Assembly: GCA_024692105.1 (NCBI GenBank)
Contig: JAILMZ010000119.1
Location: 1 to 16,966 of the forward strand
Length of the DNA: 16,966 bases
Reading direction: 5' to 3'
Source: Saccharofermentans sp.
Lineage (GTDB): Bacteria > Bacillota_A > Clostridia > Saccharofermentanales > Saccharofermentanaceae
The translations under genes were made by a program, and so were the position numbers. The notes under the pieces are model-generated. The model saw only the letters and a program-made list of their open reading frames with translations, had not been told where the DNA came from and did not search any database. Shown piece after piece: positions 1-6,944 of this stretch. The number at the start of each line of letters is the position of its first letter. Positions within the stretch are counted from its first letter, which is position 1.

Positions 1-1
1 G

Positions 2-853
2 ATCATGCCGGCATTAAGGGAACATGTGGAAACACTAAAGCCTGTAGCCGGACTGCATCAGTCTATAATGAAATCTTTCAGAGAATACATGCTGGTTGGC
101 GGTATGCCCCAGGTGGTAACTGCATATGTTGAAAGCAAGGACTTTGGCCAAGTCGATTTTGCTAAACAACAGATATTAAACTTATACCGTCAAGATATGG
201 AAGACCAGGAAGAAGAAAACCCTGAATATGTAACCGGATTCTTCGACAGAATACCTTCTGAACTATCTAAACACGATAAAAGGTATATTCTTTCTCACAT
301 TGATCCTAATGCACGAATTCGTGATTATAAGGGGCCTATAAAGTGGTTAGACGAGGCAATGATCATTAATATTGCCAATAGTGTTGATAATCCGAGTGCT
401 GCATTGAATCTGTCTACCATTGATCCGTCATTTAAGTGCTATATGATGGATACAGGACTTCTTATCTCGTTAGCATATAAAGACCGCCCATATCTTGAGA
501 ACGAACTATATAAATCGATCTTATATGACAAGCTCCATGTAAATGAAGGAATGATAATAGAGAACATTGTTGCGCAATGCCTTAGAGCAAATGGTCATAA
601 AGCATATTTCTATAAACAGGTCAATAAAGAAACAAAGAAGACAGAGATGGAAATTGATTTCCTGATTCGCCAAGGGAGCAAGATAAGTCCGATTGAGGTT
701 AAATCAGGTGATCATAAGAGTATTAAATCTATTACTAAGTTTAAAGCATCATTTGGAACCGGAATTGGAAAGGGCATAGTGTTGCATCATGGTGAGATCA
801 AGCAAGAAGACAATATGCTATGGCTTCCGTATTATATGGCTACAGTGATTTAA
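2..853 (+). CDS. AAA-type ATPase with DUF4143 module, C-terminal part (5' end outside window)
   Basis: The reading frame is open to the left edge, so the N-terminal P-loop half is missing from view and the Met at position 5 need not be the start. Numbering from that Met, the visible part carries hallmarks of the AAA_14/DUF4143 family. These are the GGMP motif at 32-35, a KCYMMDTGLL segment near 144-153, the NEGMIIENIVA segment near 180-190, and a C-terminal PD-(D/E)XK-like signature (E216-I-D218 followed by E231-V-K233). Family members are ATPases of unclear role, often strain-variable and linked to mobile or toxin-antitoxin-like settings; that is family knowledge, not seen here. Codons are clearly more A/T-rich than in the next genes, which may point to separate ancestry. 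A weak hairpin follows, and 116 bp separate it from the next gene. Family assignment is firm; whether the gene is whole cannot be judged. Confidence 0.85.
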   Translation: MMPALREHVETLKPVAGLHQSIMKSFREYMLVGGMPQVVTAYVESKDFGQVDFAKQQILNLYRQDMEDQEEENPEYVTGFFDRIPSELSKHDKRYILSHIDPNARIRDYKGPIKWLDEAMIINIANSVDNPSAALNLSTIDPSFKCYMMDTGLLISLAYKDRPYLENELYKSILYDKLHVNEGMIIENIVAQCLRANGHKAYFYKQVNKETKKTEMEIDFLIRQGSKISPIEVKSGDHKSIKSITKFKASFGTGIGKGIVLHHGEIKQEDNMLWLPYYMATVI

Positions 854-903
854 GACAAAGTATCAGTGCAACTTGTCCCTCCCGAAATGCAACTTAGACG
901 GAT

Positions 904-928
904 CTGCCTTCGTGGCAGCGTGGTTTTT
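904..928 (+). terminator. Weak possible terminator after the ATPase gene
   Basis: A five-base-pair stem (CTGCC / GGCAG, loop TTCGT) lies 50 bp after the ATPase stop. A run of five T at 924-928 begins five bases after the stem. The stem is short and the T-run is displaced, so this is tentative. Confidence 0.25.
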
Positions 929-969
929 GCTATGGTAAACTCATCAAGCGAAACAAAGGAGTTTTGACA

Positions 970-1923
970 ATGAAAAAGAACAAGATCATCAAGGGTTTAG
1001 GAATTGCGCTGGGAGTTATCGTTTTCCTGGGATTGGCAGGTTCGGTTGCAATGGGCGGTTACATAGCAAACAGGATCCTCTACCAGAATGATGATAAAGA
1101 TACGCACAACAACAGCATTATGCAGCTCGAAATGTGGGAATACGACACGGAAGGATTTACCAACACTTATGAGGGCATCGAAATAACTGCTACGGCAGAG
1201 GACGGCAACGTCGTGCCCGGTACGTATTTCGACAACGGCAGCGGCAAGTGCGTCATACTGGTACACGGTGCAGGCGGAGACAGATATTGCGTATATCCTC
1301 TCGCTGAGCAGTACCTGGAAGACGGTTTCGATGTCATTGCGATCGACCAGAGAGGCTGCGGAGAGAATGCGGATGACAAGGTGACTTTCGGTATCAAAGA
1401 GTCCCTTGATGTAAAGGCAATGGTTAAGTACGCAAGAGAAGAGCTTGGCGCCGATAAGGTTGTCGTTCACGGTCAGTCGATGGGTGCGCAGACAGCTGCG
1501 ATCTATGCTTCCAATGTTACTCCCGGCACTGTTGAAGCGGCTGATGCCATTATCTGCGATTCTCCTGTTCCCGGAATGGAACTTATCCTCAAGGAGAGTT
1601 TCGGTGACGGCGATACCAACTCTTTCATGGCTGTTTATCTTACAGGTACAAGCAAGGCATTTGCGAAAGTCGCATACGGTATCGATTACGATGATGGTGA
1701 CACGATCAATGTGGTCAAGACTGATTACATCCCGACGATGATCATCGTATCCGATCAGGACTTGATCTGCCTTCCTGACCAGGTGGTTCAGATCTATGAT
1801 AATATTGCTTGCGAGAATAAGGTGATCTACCACGCAGACAGCGCTCACATCGAAGGCGTTATCGACGATCCCGAAGGCTACATGGACAGTGTGGAGAGTT
1901 TCCTTGAAGGAGCCGGAATCTGA
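970..1923 (+). CDS. Membrane-anchored alpha/beta hydrolase (serine hydrolase/peptidase-like)
   Basis: A 317-residue protein. The start is the ATG at 970: AAAGGAG at 955-961 sits 8 nt upstream, whereas the in-frame TTG at 964 would be only 2 nt from it. Residues 9-36 form one membrane helix with lysines before it, so the catalytic domain probably faces outward as a signal-anchor protein. The alpha/beta hydrolase fold shows an HGAGG oxyanion segment at 99-103, the nucleophile elbow G-Q-S-M-G with Ser170, acid candidates Asp262/Asp264 in SDQD, and His293 in SAHIEG, so the triad looks complete. The general form resembles serine aminopeptidase or acylhydrolase relatives; substrate is unknown. Its stop is 3 nt from the LytTR gene start, so the two are very likely cotranscribed. 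Confidence 0.9.
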   Translation: MKKNKIIKGLGIALGVIVFLGLAGSVAMGGYIANRILYQNDDKDTHNNSIMQLEMWEYDTEGFTNTYEGIEITATAEDGNVVPGTYFDNGSGKCVILVHGAGGDRYCVYPLAEQYLEDGFDVIAIDQRGCGENADDKVTFGIKESLDVKAMVKYAREELGADKVVVHGQSMGAQTAAIYASNVTPGTVEAADAIICDSPVPGMELILKESFGDGDTNSFMAVYLTGTSKAFAKVAYGIDYDDGDTINVVKTDYIPTMIIVSDQDLICLPDQVVQIYDNIACENKVIYHADSAHIEGVIDDPEGYMDSVESFLEGAGI

Positions 1924-1926
1924 TAA

Positions 1927-2397
1927 ATGAAACTTAATCTCTACGAAGACAAGAACAATAACGATGAGCGCGTGGATGTGTATTACGCAAATATGCGTCC
2001 GGTCATCAGACAGCTCATAGACACGGTCAACTCAGAGCGTCCCTCACTTCAGGGGCGCCCTGCTGATGAAGACCTTGATGACGGTGAAGAGATCCTTTTG
2101 GATCCCAGGGATATCTATTATCTCGATCACATTGACCGCAAGCTGTTCGCATATACGAAGAATGGAGTCTTCCGTGTTATGAACACGCTTGCCGCATGCG
2201 AAGAGATGCTTTGGAATTACGGTTTTGTCCGGGTGTCCAAATCAAACCTGATCAACATCTACAAGATAAAGCAGTTAAAGCCGGACCTTAACATGAAGGT
2301 CTATGCATCGTTCGATAATGGCGAGAGGATATGCATCAACAGAAGTTACAAGAAGAGTTTCAACGAGTATCTTCAAAGAATGAGGAGGCTGAGCTGA
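1927..2397 (+). CDS. LytTR-family DNA-binding transcriptional regulator without receiver domain
   Basis: A 156-residue protein. Residues about 54-152 form a LytTR domain: the YYLDHIDRKLFAYTKNG strand region, then FVRVSKSNLINIYKI at 100-114, the usual LytTR core (compare 'F.RvhrSylVNl..I'), and a basic C-terminus RSYKKSFNEYLQRMRR. LytTR domains bind direct-repeat promoter sites through beta strands. The first 50 residues are charged and not a receiver domain, so phosphorylation control is not expected here. The nearest Shine-Dalgarno-like AAGGAG is about 14 nt upstream, inside the hydrolase gene, so translational coupling is likely. The stop overlaps the next start as TGATG. Stand-alone LytTR genes followed by DUF3021 genes are a known pairing in Bacillota, and this fits it exactly. 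Confidence 0.93.
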   Translation: MKLNLYEDKNNNDERVDVYYANMRPVIRQLIDTVNSERPSLQGRPADEDLDDGEEILLDPRDIYYLDHIDRKLFAYTKNGVFRVMNTLAACEEMLWNYGFVRVSKSNLINIYKIKQLKPDLNMKVYASFDNGERICINRSYKKSFNEYLQRMRRLS

Positions 2398-2825
2398 TGG
2401 CAGGTAAGATCAAAGAATATGTTTTGGAACTCTGTTGCGTGTTTACGGCAATGTCAGTGATCGGTGCGATCGTCAACATCATCGCAGGAACAGAGACGAA
2501 CAACATCAACGTGCTTGTCATGTTTGCGACATGCGCAATCGCGACATTCGTTCTCTTCATGCATAAGCTTTTTGACAGCGTAAGTCCGCTCGTGATGATC
2601 ATCGTACAGTACCTCGTCGCCTGTGTGCTTGTGGGACTGATGCTCTGGCTGGTAAGCATGTTTGTAAGCCCCATCACGCCGCAGGGCTGGTTCGAATTCT
2701 ACCGTTCGTTTACGATCCCTTATGTCTTCCTTGCAGGATTCTATTACTACAGGGTATTCTCCGAAACAAAAAAACAGGACAAATTGATTCAGGAGATAAA
2801 GGAATATAATAAGGGTGAGACCTGA
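2397..2825 (+). CDS. DUF3021 family four-helix membrane protein, LytTR partner
   Basis: A 142-residue protein. The start at ATG 2397 is fixed by AGGAGG at 2383-2388 with 8 nt spacing, and it shares one base with the LytTR stop. An in-frame ATG at 2331 lies deep in the LytTR gene and has no such site. Four hydrophobic segments are visible at about 10-31, 38-56, 63-91 and 102-118, followed by a charged tail ending KQDKLIQEIKEYNKGET. Size, helix count and gene order match DUF3021 (PF11457), whose members usually sit directly after a LytTR gene. The membrane protein is thought to control the regulator, as anti-regulator or sensor, but no mechanism can be read from the sequence. Confidence 0.88.
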   Translation: MAGKIKEYVLELCCVFTAMSVIGAIVNIIAGTETNNINVLVMFATCAIATFVLFMHKLFDSVSPLVMIIVQYLVACVLVGLMLWLVSMFVSPITPQGWFEFYRSFTIPYVFLAGFYYYRVFSETKKQDKLIQEIKEYNKGET

Positions 2826-2855
2826 GGGTCCATATAATTATTATTGGGGAATAAT

Positions 2856-4298
2856 ATGAACAGAAAAATCAAATCACAGCCGTTGGCAATTCTTGTAATT
2901 GCATGTTTTCTCATGACATCCTGTTCGCAGCAGACCACCCAGGAGACGGGCGTGGAACCGTCTGCGGAACAATCAGTTGAAGAAACAATCGAGCCCTTCA
3001 CGCCAATCGAGATAACCGAGGATTATGATGGTCCGATACTGGGCATCGAGAATTGGCATATCGAATATGAAGATCTCTCGTGGGGAAGTATCGCTGCCAT
3101 TAATGCCTACCTGATCGATGACGATACCGGCAAGAAATTCGCAGCCTATGGCGGGCTTCAGGACGAACTTTGCGCGTATCTTGCAGACCTTAACGGAGAC
3201 GGGGAGCCTGAACTGGTATGCAATGGCGCATGGGGATCCGAGACGGACTTCCGTAACCATACATGCATATACAGATTGAATGACGGCATTATCGAGATAG
3301 CATTCCCTTGTTACGGAAATCTGGAGAATTCCTCCTTTGTCGAGACATATCCTGATGTTGCCGCAGACTTAGGCATTGATATTAATTCGAATAATTTCAC
3401 TGATTATTGCGATAAGTTTGATCCTGAGAAAAACAGTATCATATTGATCAACCTTGCGGACGGATCTGAATATGAGATCAGTTACGATTGTCTTAAGTTC
3501 GATCAGTATCTTACTGATGGATTAGAGGGAAGCGGTGATGAAGAACAGCTCCCGTCAGATGATATAGATATCGTTTATGAGACGGCAGCTCCGCTCGTGA
3601 CTGATATCTCCGATACTGAGAAAGCGGTCTCTTTCTATAGAGACGGAATGGAGATTGAAGGCAAACTCTACCTGCCCGAAGGAAACGGTCCTTTCCCGGT
3701 TATAGTGCTTTCCTGCGGACTGCTGCAGCCGTATACGGATTACGAGGCGGATGCGAAGCGTTTCGCAGATAACGGATATGCTGCAGTCGCATTCTCGTTT
3801 ATAGATTATTCCGATCCCGATGCAGAGCAGCCTTCCGACTACGGACAGGTGTTCTTGTCCGAGACAAGAGATCTCTATGCAGTCATGGATTCTCTTGAGT
3901 ATCTTCCCGAAGTCGACTGCGATTGTGTTTACCTCTGGGGGCACAGCATGGGAGGACTGGTGGCTGCTTTCGCCGGCTGCGACAGAGCATCCGAGGTAAT
4001 GGGAATGATCCTTGTCGAACCTGCGATCGTCATTGGCGAGGAACTCCAGGTAGCATACGAAGACGGATCTTGCGAGACACTCCGCATCTACGATCTGCTG
4101 GAGTCCTGCGGGCTTGATACTGTTATCTACATGGGCACTTATGACGGCTACGGAGAAGATCCGACTTCTTTCGATCAGGTGCTTGAGATCATGCCTTCTT
4201 CCGAGCTGGTCATAATTGACGGCGCGGATCACTTTTTCGAAGGCGAGTATGGTGAGATGATGGTGGACGATGCCTGCGCAAAGATCGCTTCGTGGTGA
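2856..4298 (+). CDS. Lipoprotein with N-terminal Asp/Gly-rich domain and C-terminal alpha/beta hydrolase domain
   Basis: A 480-residue protein. ATG 2856 is preferred: GGGGA at 2846-2850 lies just upstream, whereas an in-frame TTG at 2844 would overlap it. Residues 1-22 are a lipoprotein signal ending LMTS-C23, so the protein should be lipid-anchored outside the membrane. Residues about 50-245 form a domain with a calcium-loop-like DLNGDGEPEL (111-120), as often found in secreted Clostridial proteins. Residues about 255-480 form an alpha/beta hydrolase (dienelactone hydrolase/prolyl oligopeptidase-like): G-H-S-M-G with Ser364, candidate acid Asp430, and His459 in GADHFF. It follows DUF3021 by 30 bp, making it the second hydrolase in the LytTR run. 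Substrate unknown. A TATAAT at 2833-2838 could allow separate expression, but no good -35 box accompanies it. Confidence 0.88.
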   Translation: MNRKIKSQPLAILVIACFLMTSCSQQTTQETGVEPSAEQSVEETIEPFTPIEITEDYDGPILGIENWHIEYEDLSWGSIAAINAYLIDDDTGKKFAAYGGLQDELCAYLADLNGDGEPELVCNGAWGSETDFRNHTCIYRLNDGIIEIAFPCYGNLENSSFVETYPDVAADLGIDINSNNFTDYCDKFDPEKNSIILINLADGSEYEISYDCLKFDQYLTDGLEGSGDEEQLPSDDIDIVYETAAPLVTDISDTEKAVSFYRDGMEIEGKLYLPEGNGPFPVIVLSCGLLQPYTDYEADAKRFADNGYAAVAFSFIDYSDPDAEQPSDYGQVFLSETRDLYAVMDSLEYLPEVDCDCVYLWGHSMGGLVAAFAGCDRASEVMGMILVEPAIVIGEELQVAYEDGSCETLRIYDLLESCGLDTVIYMGTYDGYGEDPTSFDQVLEIMPSSELVIIDGADHFFEGEYGEMMVDDACAKIASW

Positions 4299-4336
4299 TA
4301 GCAGGTTATAATATCAGTGTTTATAAGGAGAGAATT

Positions 4337-4735
4337 ATGAAGCGAGAACTCGGTATCGCACGTTGTGGTCTGGCATGTTGTCTGTGCTCCGAAAATGTGG
4401 TCTGCAAAGGCTGCAAGAGGGACGGCTTCAAGGAACTCTCCTGGTGCAAGGACGCGGAATGGTGCGAGGTGCGCAAGTGCGGTATCGCCAAGGACATAAG
4501 CGGATGCTATGAGTGCGAGCCTGCGGACTGCCGCAAGGGTCTTTATGCAGAGAAGATCAAGGCGCGTGCGTTTGCCGAATTTGCACGCAGGTACGGTGTG
4601 GAAGAACTCTTAGACTGCCTTGAGCGTAATGAGAAGGCCGGCATCGTATATCACCGTGAAGGCATCATGGGCGATTATGATGATTTCGATGATCTTGAGG
4701 AACTGATACAGTTTATCAAGACGGGAAAGCGATAA
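4337..4735 (+). CDS. Cysteine-rich DUF3795 domain protein
   Basis: A 132-residue protein. ATG 4337 is chosen because AAGGAG at 4325-4330 has 6 nt spacing; an in-frame upstream ATG at 4292 overlaps the previous gene and lacks a ribosome site. It has 13 cysteines, 12 of them within the first 65 residues (C10, C14, C15, C17, C23, C26, C37, C43, C48, C57, C60, C65). The ARCGLACCLCSE opening, then CKGC and later Cys pairs, are typical of DUF3795 (PF12675), a presumed zinc- or metal-binding fold of unknown function. There is no signal peptide, so it is probably cytoplasmic. The C-terminal half (about 70-132) is helical and acidic. The 38-bp gap to the lipoprotein gene suggests the same transcript. 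Confidence 0.82.
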   Translation: MKRELGIARCGLACCLCSENVVCKGCKRDGFKELSWCKDAEWCEVRKCGIAKDISGCYECEPADCRKGLYAEKIKARAFAEFARRYGVEELLDCLERNEKAGIVYHREGIMGDYDDFDDLEELIQFIKTGKR

Positions 4736-4777
4736 TCCGGTAAACAAACAGCTTCATGCAACAATTCGTCCGGCAAT

Positions 4778-4798
4778 CTTGTATTTATGGTATACAAG
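4778..4798 (+). promoter_or_regulatory. Perfect inverted repeat abutting the ribosome site of the small lipoprotein gene
   Basis: CTTGTAT (4778-4784) and ATACAAG (4792-4798) are exact reverse complements separated by seven bases. The right arm ends on the first G of the GGGAGGT ribosome site at 4798-4804. It could be an operator for a dimeric repressor or an RNA hairpin that affects access to the ribosome site. There is no downstream T-run, so it is not a terminator. Confidence 0.45.
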
Positions 4799-4810
4799 GG
4801 AGGTGCTGAT

Positions 4811-5251
4811 ATGCGTAAAGATACAGGGATGAAGATCGCAAGTGTGATCCTTACAGGTCTGATGATAATCTCTGTCTTTGGGTGCAATGCAACAAAAACA
4901 GTTAAACCGGAAAAGACCGAGCATGAAGAGTTGGATACAAAGCTCACGGTCATCGAGACGGAATGGAATGACCAGGGTTCAACTGAAGAAGATACTGTTG
5001 TCTACACATCTCTAAGTGAAGGTGATGAAGTCTATGACGGGTTTGATGGGAAGATAACCGTCAAATACGTGAGTGCAAAGAAAATAGTACTCAGTATAGA
5101 AGACGGATGTTTTGTTGAACGTAATGAAAACGGCACCATCAACATGAATAAGGATTCGTTGGAATTGATTACGCTGGAATGTGGTCAGTCCATAGAACTT
5201 GCATCTCAGACTATGGACGAAGGAGTTAACCTGTACATCGCGTATGAATGA
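4811..5251 (+). CDS. Small lipoprotein of unknown function
   Basis: A 146-residue protein. ATG 4811 has GGGAGGT at 4798-4804 with 6 nt spacing; the in-frame ATG at 4787 lies inside the inverted repeat and is unlikely. The signal sequence runs RKDTGMKIASVILTGLMIIS and ends in the lipobox V-F-G-C25, so export and lipid anchoring are expected. The mature part is acidic and rich in Thr/Glu up to residue 60, then looks like beta strands (GKITVKYVSAKKIVLSI near 80-96). I recognise no family. The stop overlaps the start of the next gene by four bases (ATGA), a sign of translational coupling, so the two proteins may work together although they should end up on opposite sides of the membrane. Confidence 0.75.
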   Translation: MRKDTGMKIASVILTGLMIISVFGCNATKTVKPEKTEHEELDTKLTVIETEWNDQGSTEEDTVVYTSLSEGDEVYDGFDGKITVKYVSAKKIVLSIEDGCFVERNENGTINMNKDSLELITLECGQSIELASQTMDEGVNLYIAYE

Positions 5252-5574
5252 TCCTGGTACTCGTTCACTGGAAAAAGAATTGTGAGCTGGAAGAATACAG
5301 AACACTGCTCGAACACGCTTTGCGTGTGATAAAAGATCACGAGGGATGCAATTATGTTGCGGATACCAGAGACGGATTCGAGGATAATCCGCTCGATACA
5401 AAATGGGTAGCTGAGTATTTTATGCCGAAGGCCAAGGAATATGGTTGTAAGATAATCTATTTCATCATCGATAAAGACAATTCCTTAAAAGACGAACTCG
5501 AGGGTCAGGAGAAGGATTCTTCATCACTTTTAAAGTTCAGTTATATATATGGACTGAATGATATAATTCAATAG
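5248..5574 (+). CDS. Small cytoplasmic protein, possibly SpoIIAA/STAS-like fold
   Basis: A 108-residue protein starting in the ATGA overlap with the lipoprotein gene; no separate strong ribosome site is needed if coupled. It opens with a hydrophobic strand (MILVLVHW) and has the order helix (residues 13-30), strand CNYVADTRDG (34-43), helix TKWVAEYFMPKAKEYG (51-66), strand CKIIYFIID (67-75). The D-R-D, then W, then P-A-K-G, then hydrophobic strand pattern resembles small STAS/SEC14-like SpoIIAA-type proteins ('D..W....W.P.A...G...IAFV'). That is inference by pattern only. No transmembrane segment or catalytic motif is evident. 50 bp separate it from the PAS gene. Confidence 0.7.
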   Translation: MILVLVHWKKNCELEEYRTLLEHALRVIKDHEGCNYVADTRDGFEDNPLDTKWVAEYFMPKAKEYGCKIIYFIIDKDNSLKDELEGQEKDSSSLLKFSYIYGLNDIIQ

Positions 5575-5624
5575 TAGTTTAAGAAACCCGCATTATCGAT
5601 GCAGTCTTTGTCAGGAGCGACCAC

Positions 5625-6299
5625 ATGTTCGGCAGAAATTTCGTCTTAAATGAAGAGACTATGGGCATTATCCACCAGATCGGCAGGCATATGCCGGGTG
5701 GTTTCTTTATCTATAAGGCTGAAGGCGATGAGGAAATCATATACGCCAATGACGCGACTGTAAGTCTGTTTGGCTGTGCTGACATTGAGGATTTCAAGGC
5801 TCATACCGGTAATACATTCAAAGGAATGCTCCATCCTGATGATTATGCTGCAGTTACCAATTCAGTGAATGACCAGATAAGAATGAGCAGTGAGAATATG
5901 GATCATGTCGAGTACAGGATCATCCGAAAGGATGGCGCCGTGCGCTGGGTGGATGATTACGGACACTATACTCAGACCGATAATTATGGCGGAATATACT
6001 ATGTGTTCATTGCGGATATTACCGAACAGCATGATCTTAAGGAAAGAAGCAATCTGAAGGAACAGCTGATAAGTGAACAGGTCAGACGTGAAGAGCAGGA
6101 TAAGATGATTACTGCACTCGCCGGAACTGATGCTGCCACGATACCTATCATCGCCATGACTGCCAATGCCTTTGACGAGGATGTTCAGCGTTCATTGCAG
6201 TCGGGTATGAATGCCCATCTTACAAAGCCTGTTGAACCTGATCGCCTGTATCAGACGCTGGAAGAACTTATTTGGGAATCGGAGCAGACAGATGGTTAA
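5625..6299 (+). CDS. PAS domain fused to the C-terminal tail of a receiver domain (internally deleted hybrid kinase)
   Basis: A 224-residue protein. ATG 5625 has AGGAG at 5613-5617 with 7 nt spacing. Residues about 20-135 form a PAS domain with PAC end (HPDDYAAV, VEYRIIRKDGAVRWVDDYG, YVFIADITEQ). Residues 136-165 form a charged helix ending REEQDKMITALA. Residues 168-217 are the last third of a receiver domain: IPIIAMTANAF with the conserved Thr179, and HLTKPV with the conserved Lys201. The phosphoacceptor Asp, the acidic pair, the histidine-kinase domains and the start of the receiver are absent. In family members a kinase sits between such a linker and such a tail, so an in-frame deletion near 6114-6131 is the simplest reading. 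It cannot act as a kinase or normal receiver but might still sense a ligand. It overlaps the acetyltransferase gene by 8 bp. Confidence 0.85.
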   Translation: MFGRNFVLNEETMGIIHQIGRHMPGGFFIYKAEGDEEIIYANDATVSLFGCADIEDFKAHTGNTFKGMLHPDDYAAVTNSVNDQIRMSSENMDHVEYRIIRKDGAVRWVDDYGHYTQTDNYGGIYYVFIADITEQHDLKERSNLKEQLISEQVRREEQDKMITALAGTDAATIPIIAMTANAFDEDVQRSLQSGMNAHLTKPVEPDRLYQTLEELIWESEQTDG

Positions 6300-6858
6300 A
6301 CATATCGGAACGCAAACAATCGAGACTGAACGTCTGATCCTTCGCAGGTTCGAGTACTCGGATATAGATTCGATGCTTAAGAACTGGATCGCTGATGAGA
6401 AGACGCAATACGATTACGGTGAACCTTACTATTCAACTCCAGAGGCAGTGCGTGAACTGTTCGATACGAAGTATATTGTCTCTTATTCAAAGGACGATTA
6501 TTACCGTTGGGCAGTCATAGAAAAAGAGACCGGTGAATGCATCGGGCAGATCGCCTGCTTTACTATGGATACGGGCAACCGTCATGGCGAGATCGAATAT
6601 GTCATCGGACCTGCATACCAGGGGAAAGGTTACGCGACCGAGATGACAAAAGCAGTCATTGCATTTGGTTTCGAGAAGATCAGCCTTCACAGGATCGAGA
6701 TCGATTGCCGTACTGAAAACGAAGCATCAAGGAAAGTTATCGAGAAGTGCGGACTGACTTATGAAGGTACATTCCGCGATTTCTTCTGGCGTAAAGATCA
6801 CTACGAAGGAAGAATGGTGTTCTCGATCTTAGAGACAGAGTATACGCCTTATGAATAG
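6292..6858 (+). CDS. GNAT-family N-acetyltransferase (RimJ/RimL type)
   Basis: A 188-residue protein. ATG 6292 has GGAG at 6281-6284 with 7 nt spacing and overlaps the PAS gene by 8 bp; a further upstream in-frame ATG at 6211 lies inside that gene and has no site. It shows the typical opening IETERLILRRFEYSD (10-24), the beta strand IEYVIGPAYQGKGYATE (101-117) with the acetyl-CoA pyrophosphate-binding loop Q110-G-K-G-Y-A115, and the ENEASRKVIEKCGLTYEGTFRD segment (142-163) seen in RimJ/RimL and related acetyltransferases. It moves acetyl from acetyl-CoA to an amine, probably a protein N-terminus or small molecule; the acceptor cannot be told. It is the last gene of the plus-strand run, with a likely terminator 31 bp beyond. 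Confidence 0.93.
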   Translation: MVKHIGTQTIETERLILRRFEYSDIDSMLKNWIADEKTQYDYGEPYYSTPEAVRELFDTKYIVSYSKDDYYRWAVIEKETGECIGQIACFTMDTGNRHGEIEYVIGPAYQGKGYATEMTKAVIAFGFEKISLHRIEIDCRTENEASRKVIEKCGLTYEGTFRDFFWRKDHYEGRMVFSILETEYTPYE

Positions 6859-6888
6859 AAGCCTTTGTAAGCCCGTCGCCTGCATCTT

Positions 6889-6914
6889 GACGATAAGCAT
6901 CCTTATGTCTTTTT
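6889..6914 (+). terminator. Probable intrinsic terminator after the acetyltransferase
   Basis: GAC-(G)-ATAAG at 6889-6897 pairs with CTTATGTC at 6902-6909: eight pairs with one bulged G and a four-base loop, CATC. TTTTT follows at 6910-6914 and another TTTT a few bases later. The stem is A/T-rich, so strength is moderate. Confidence 0.5.
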
Positions 6915-6944
6915 GATCTTTTCGTGAGCGAGAGGGGGTAAGGC

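Noticed and set aside
2..853. Calling the ATPase gene a broken pseudogene
   Set aside because: The missing N-terminus is explained by the window edge; the frame shows no stop or shift.
964..969. TTGACA as a -35 promoter box or TTG start before the first hydrolase
   Set aside because: It sits between the ribosome site and the ATG at 970, so it is neither a useful -35 box for this gene nor a correctly spaced start codon.
997..1848. Long minus-strand open frame opposite the first hydrolase
   Set aside because: It mirrors a gene with a full catalytic triad and good ribosome site; the antisense translation has no recognisable domain.
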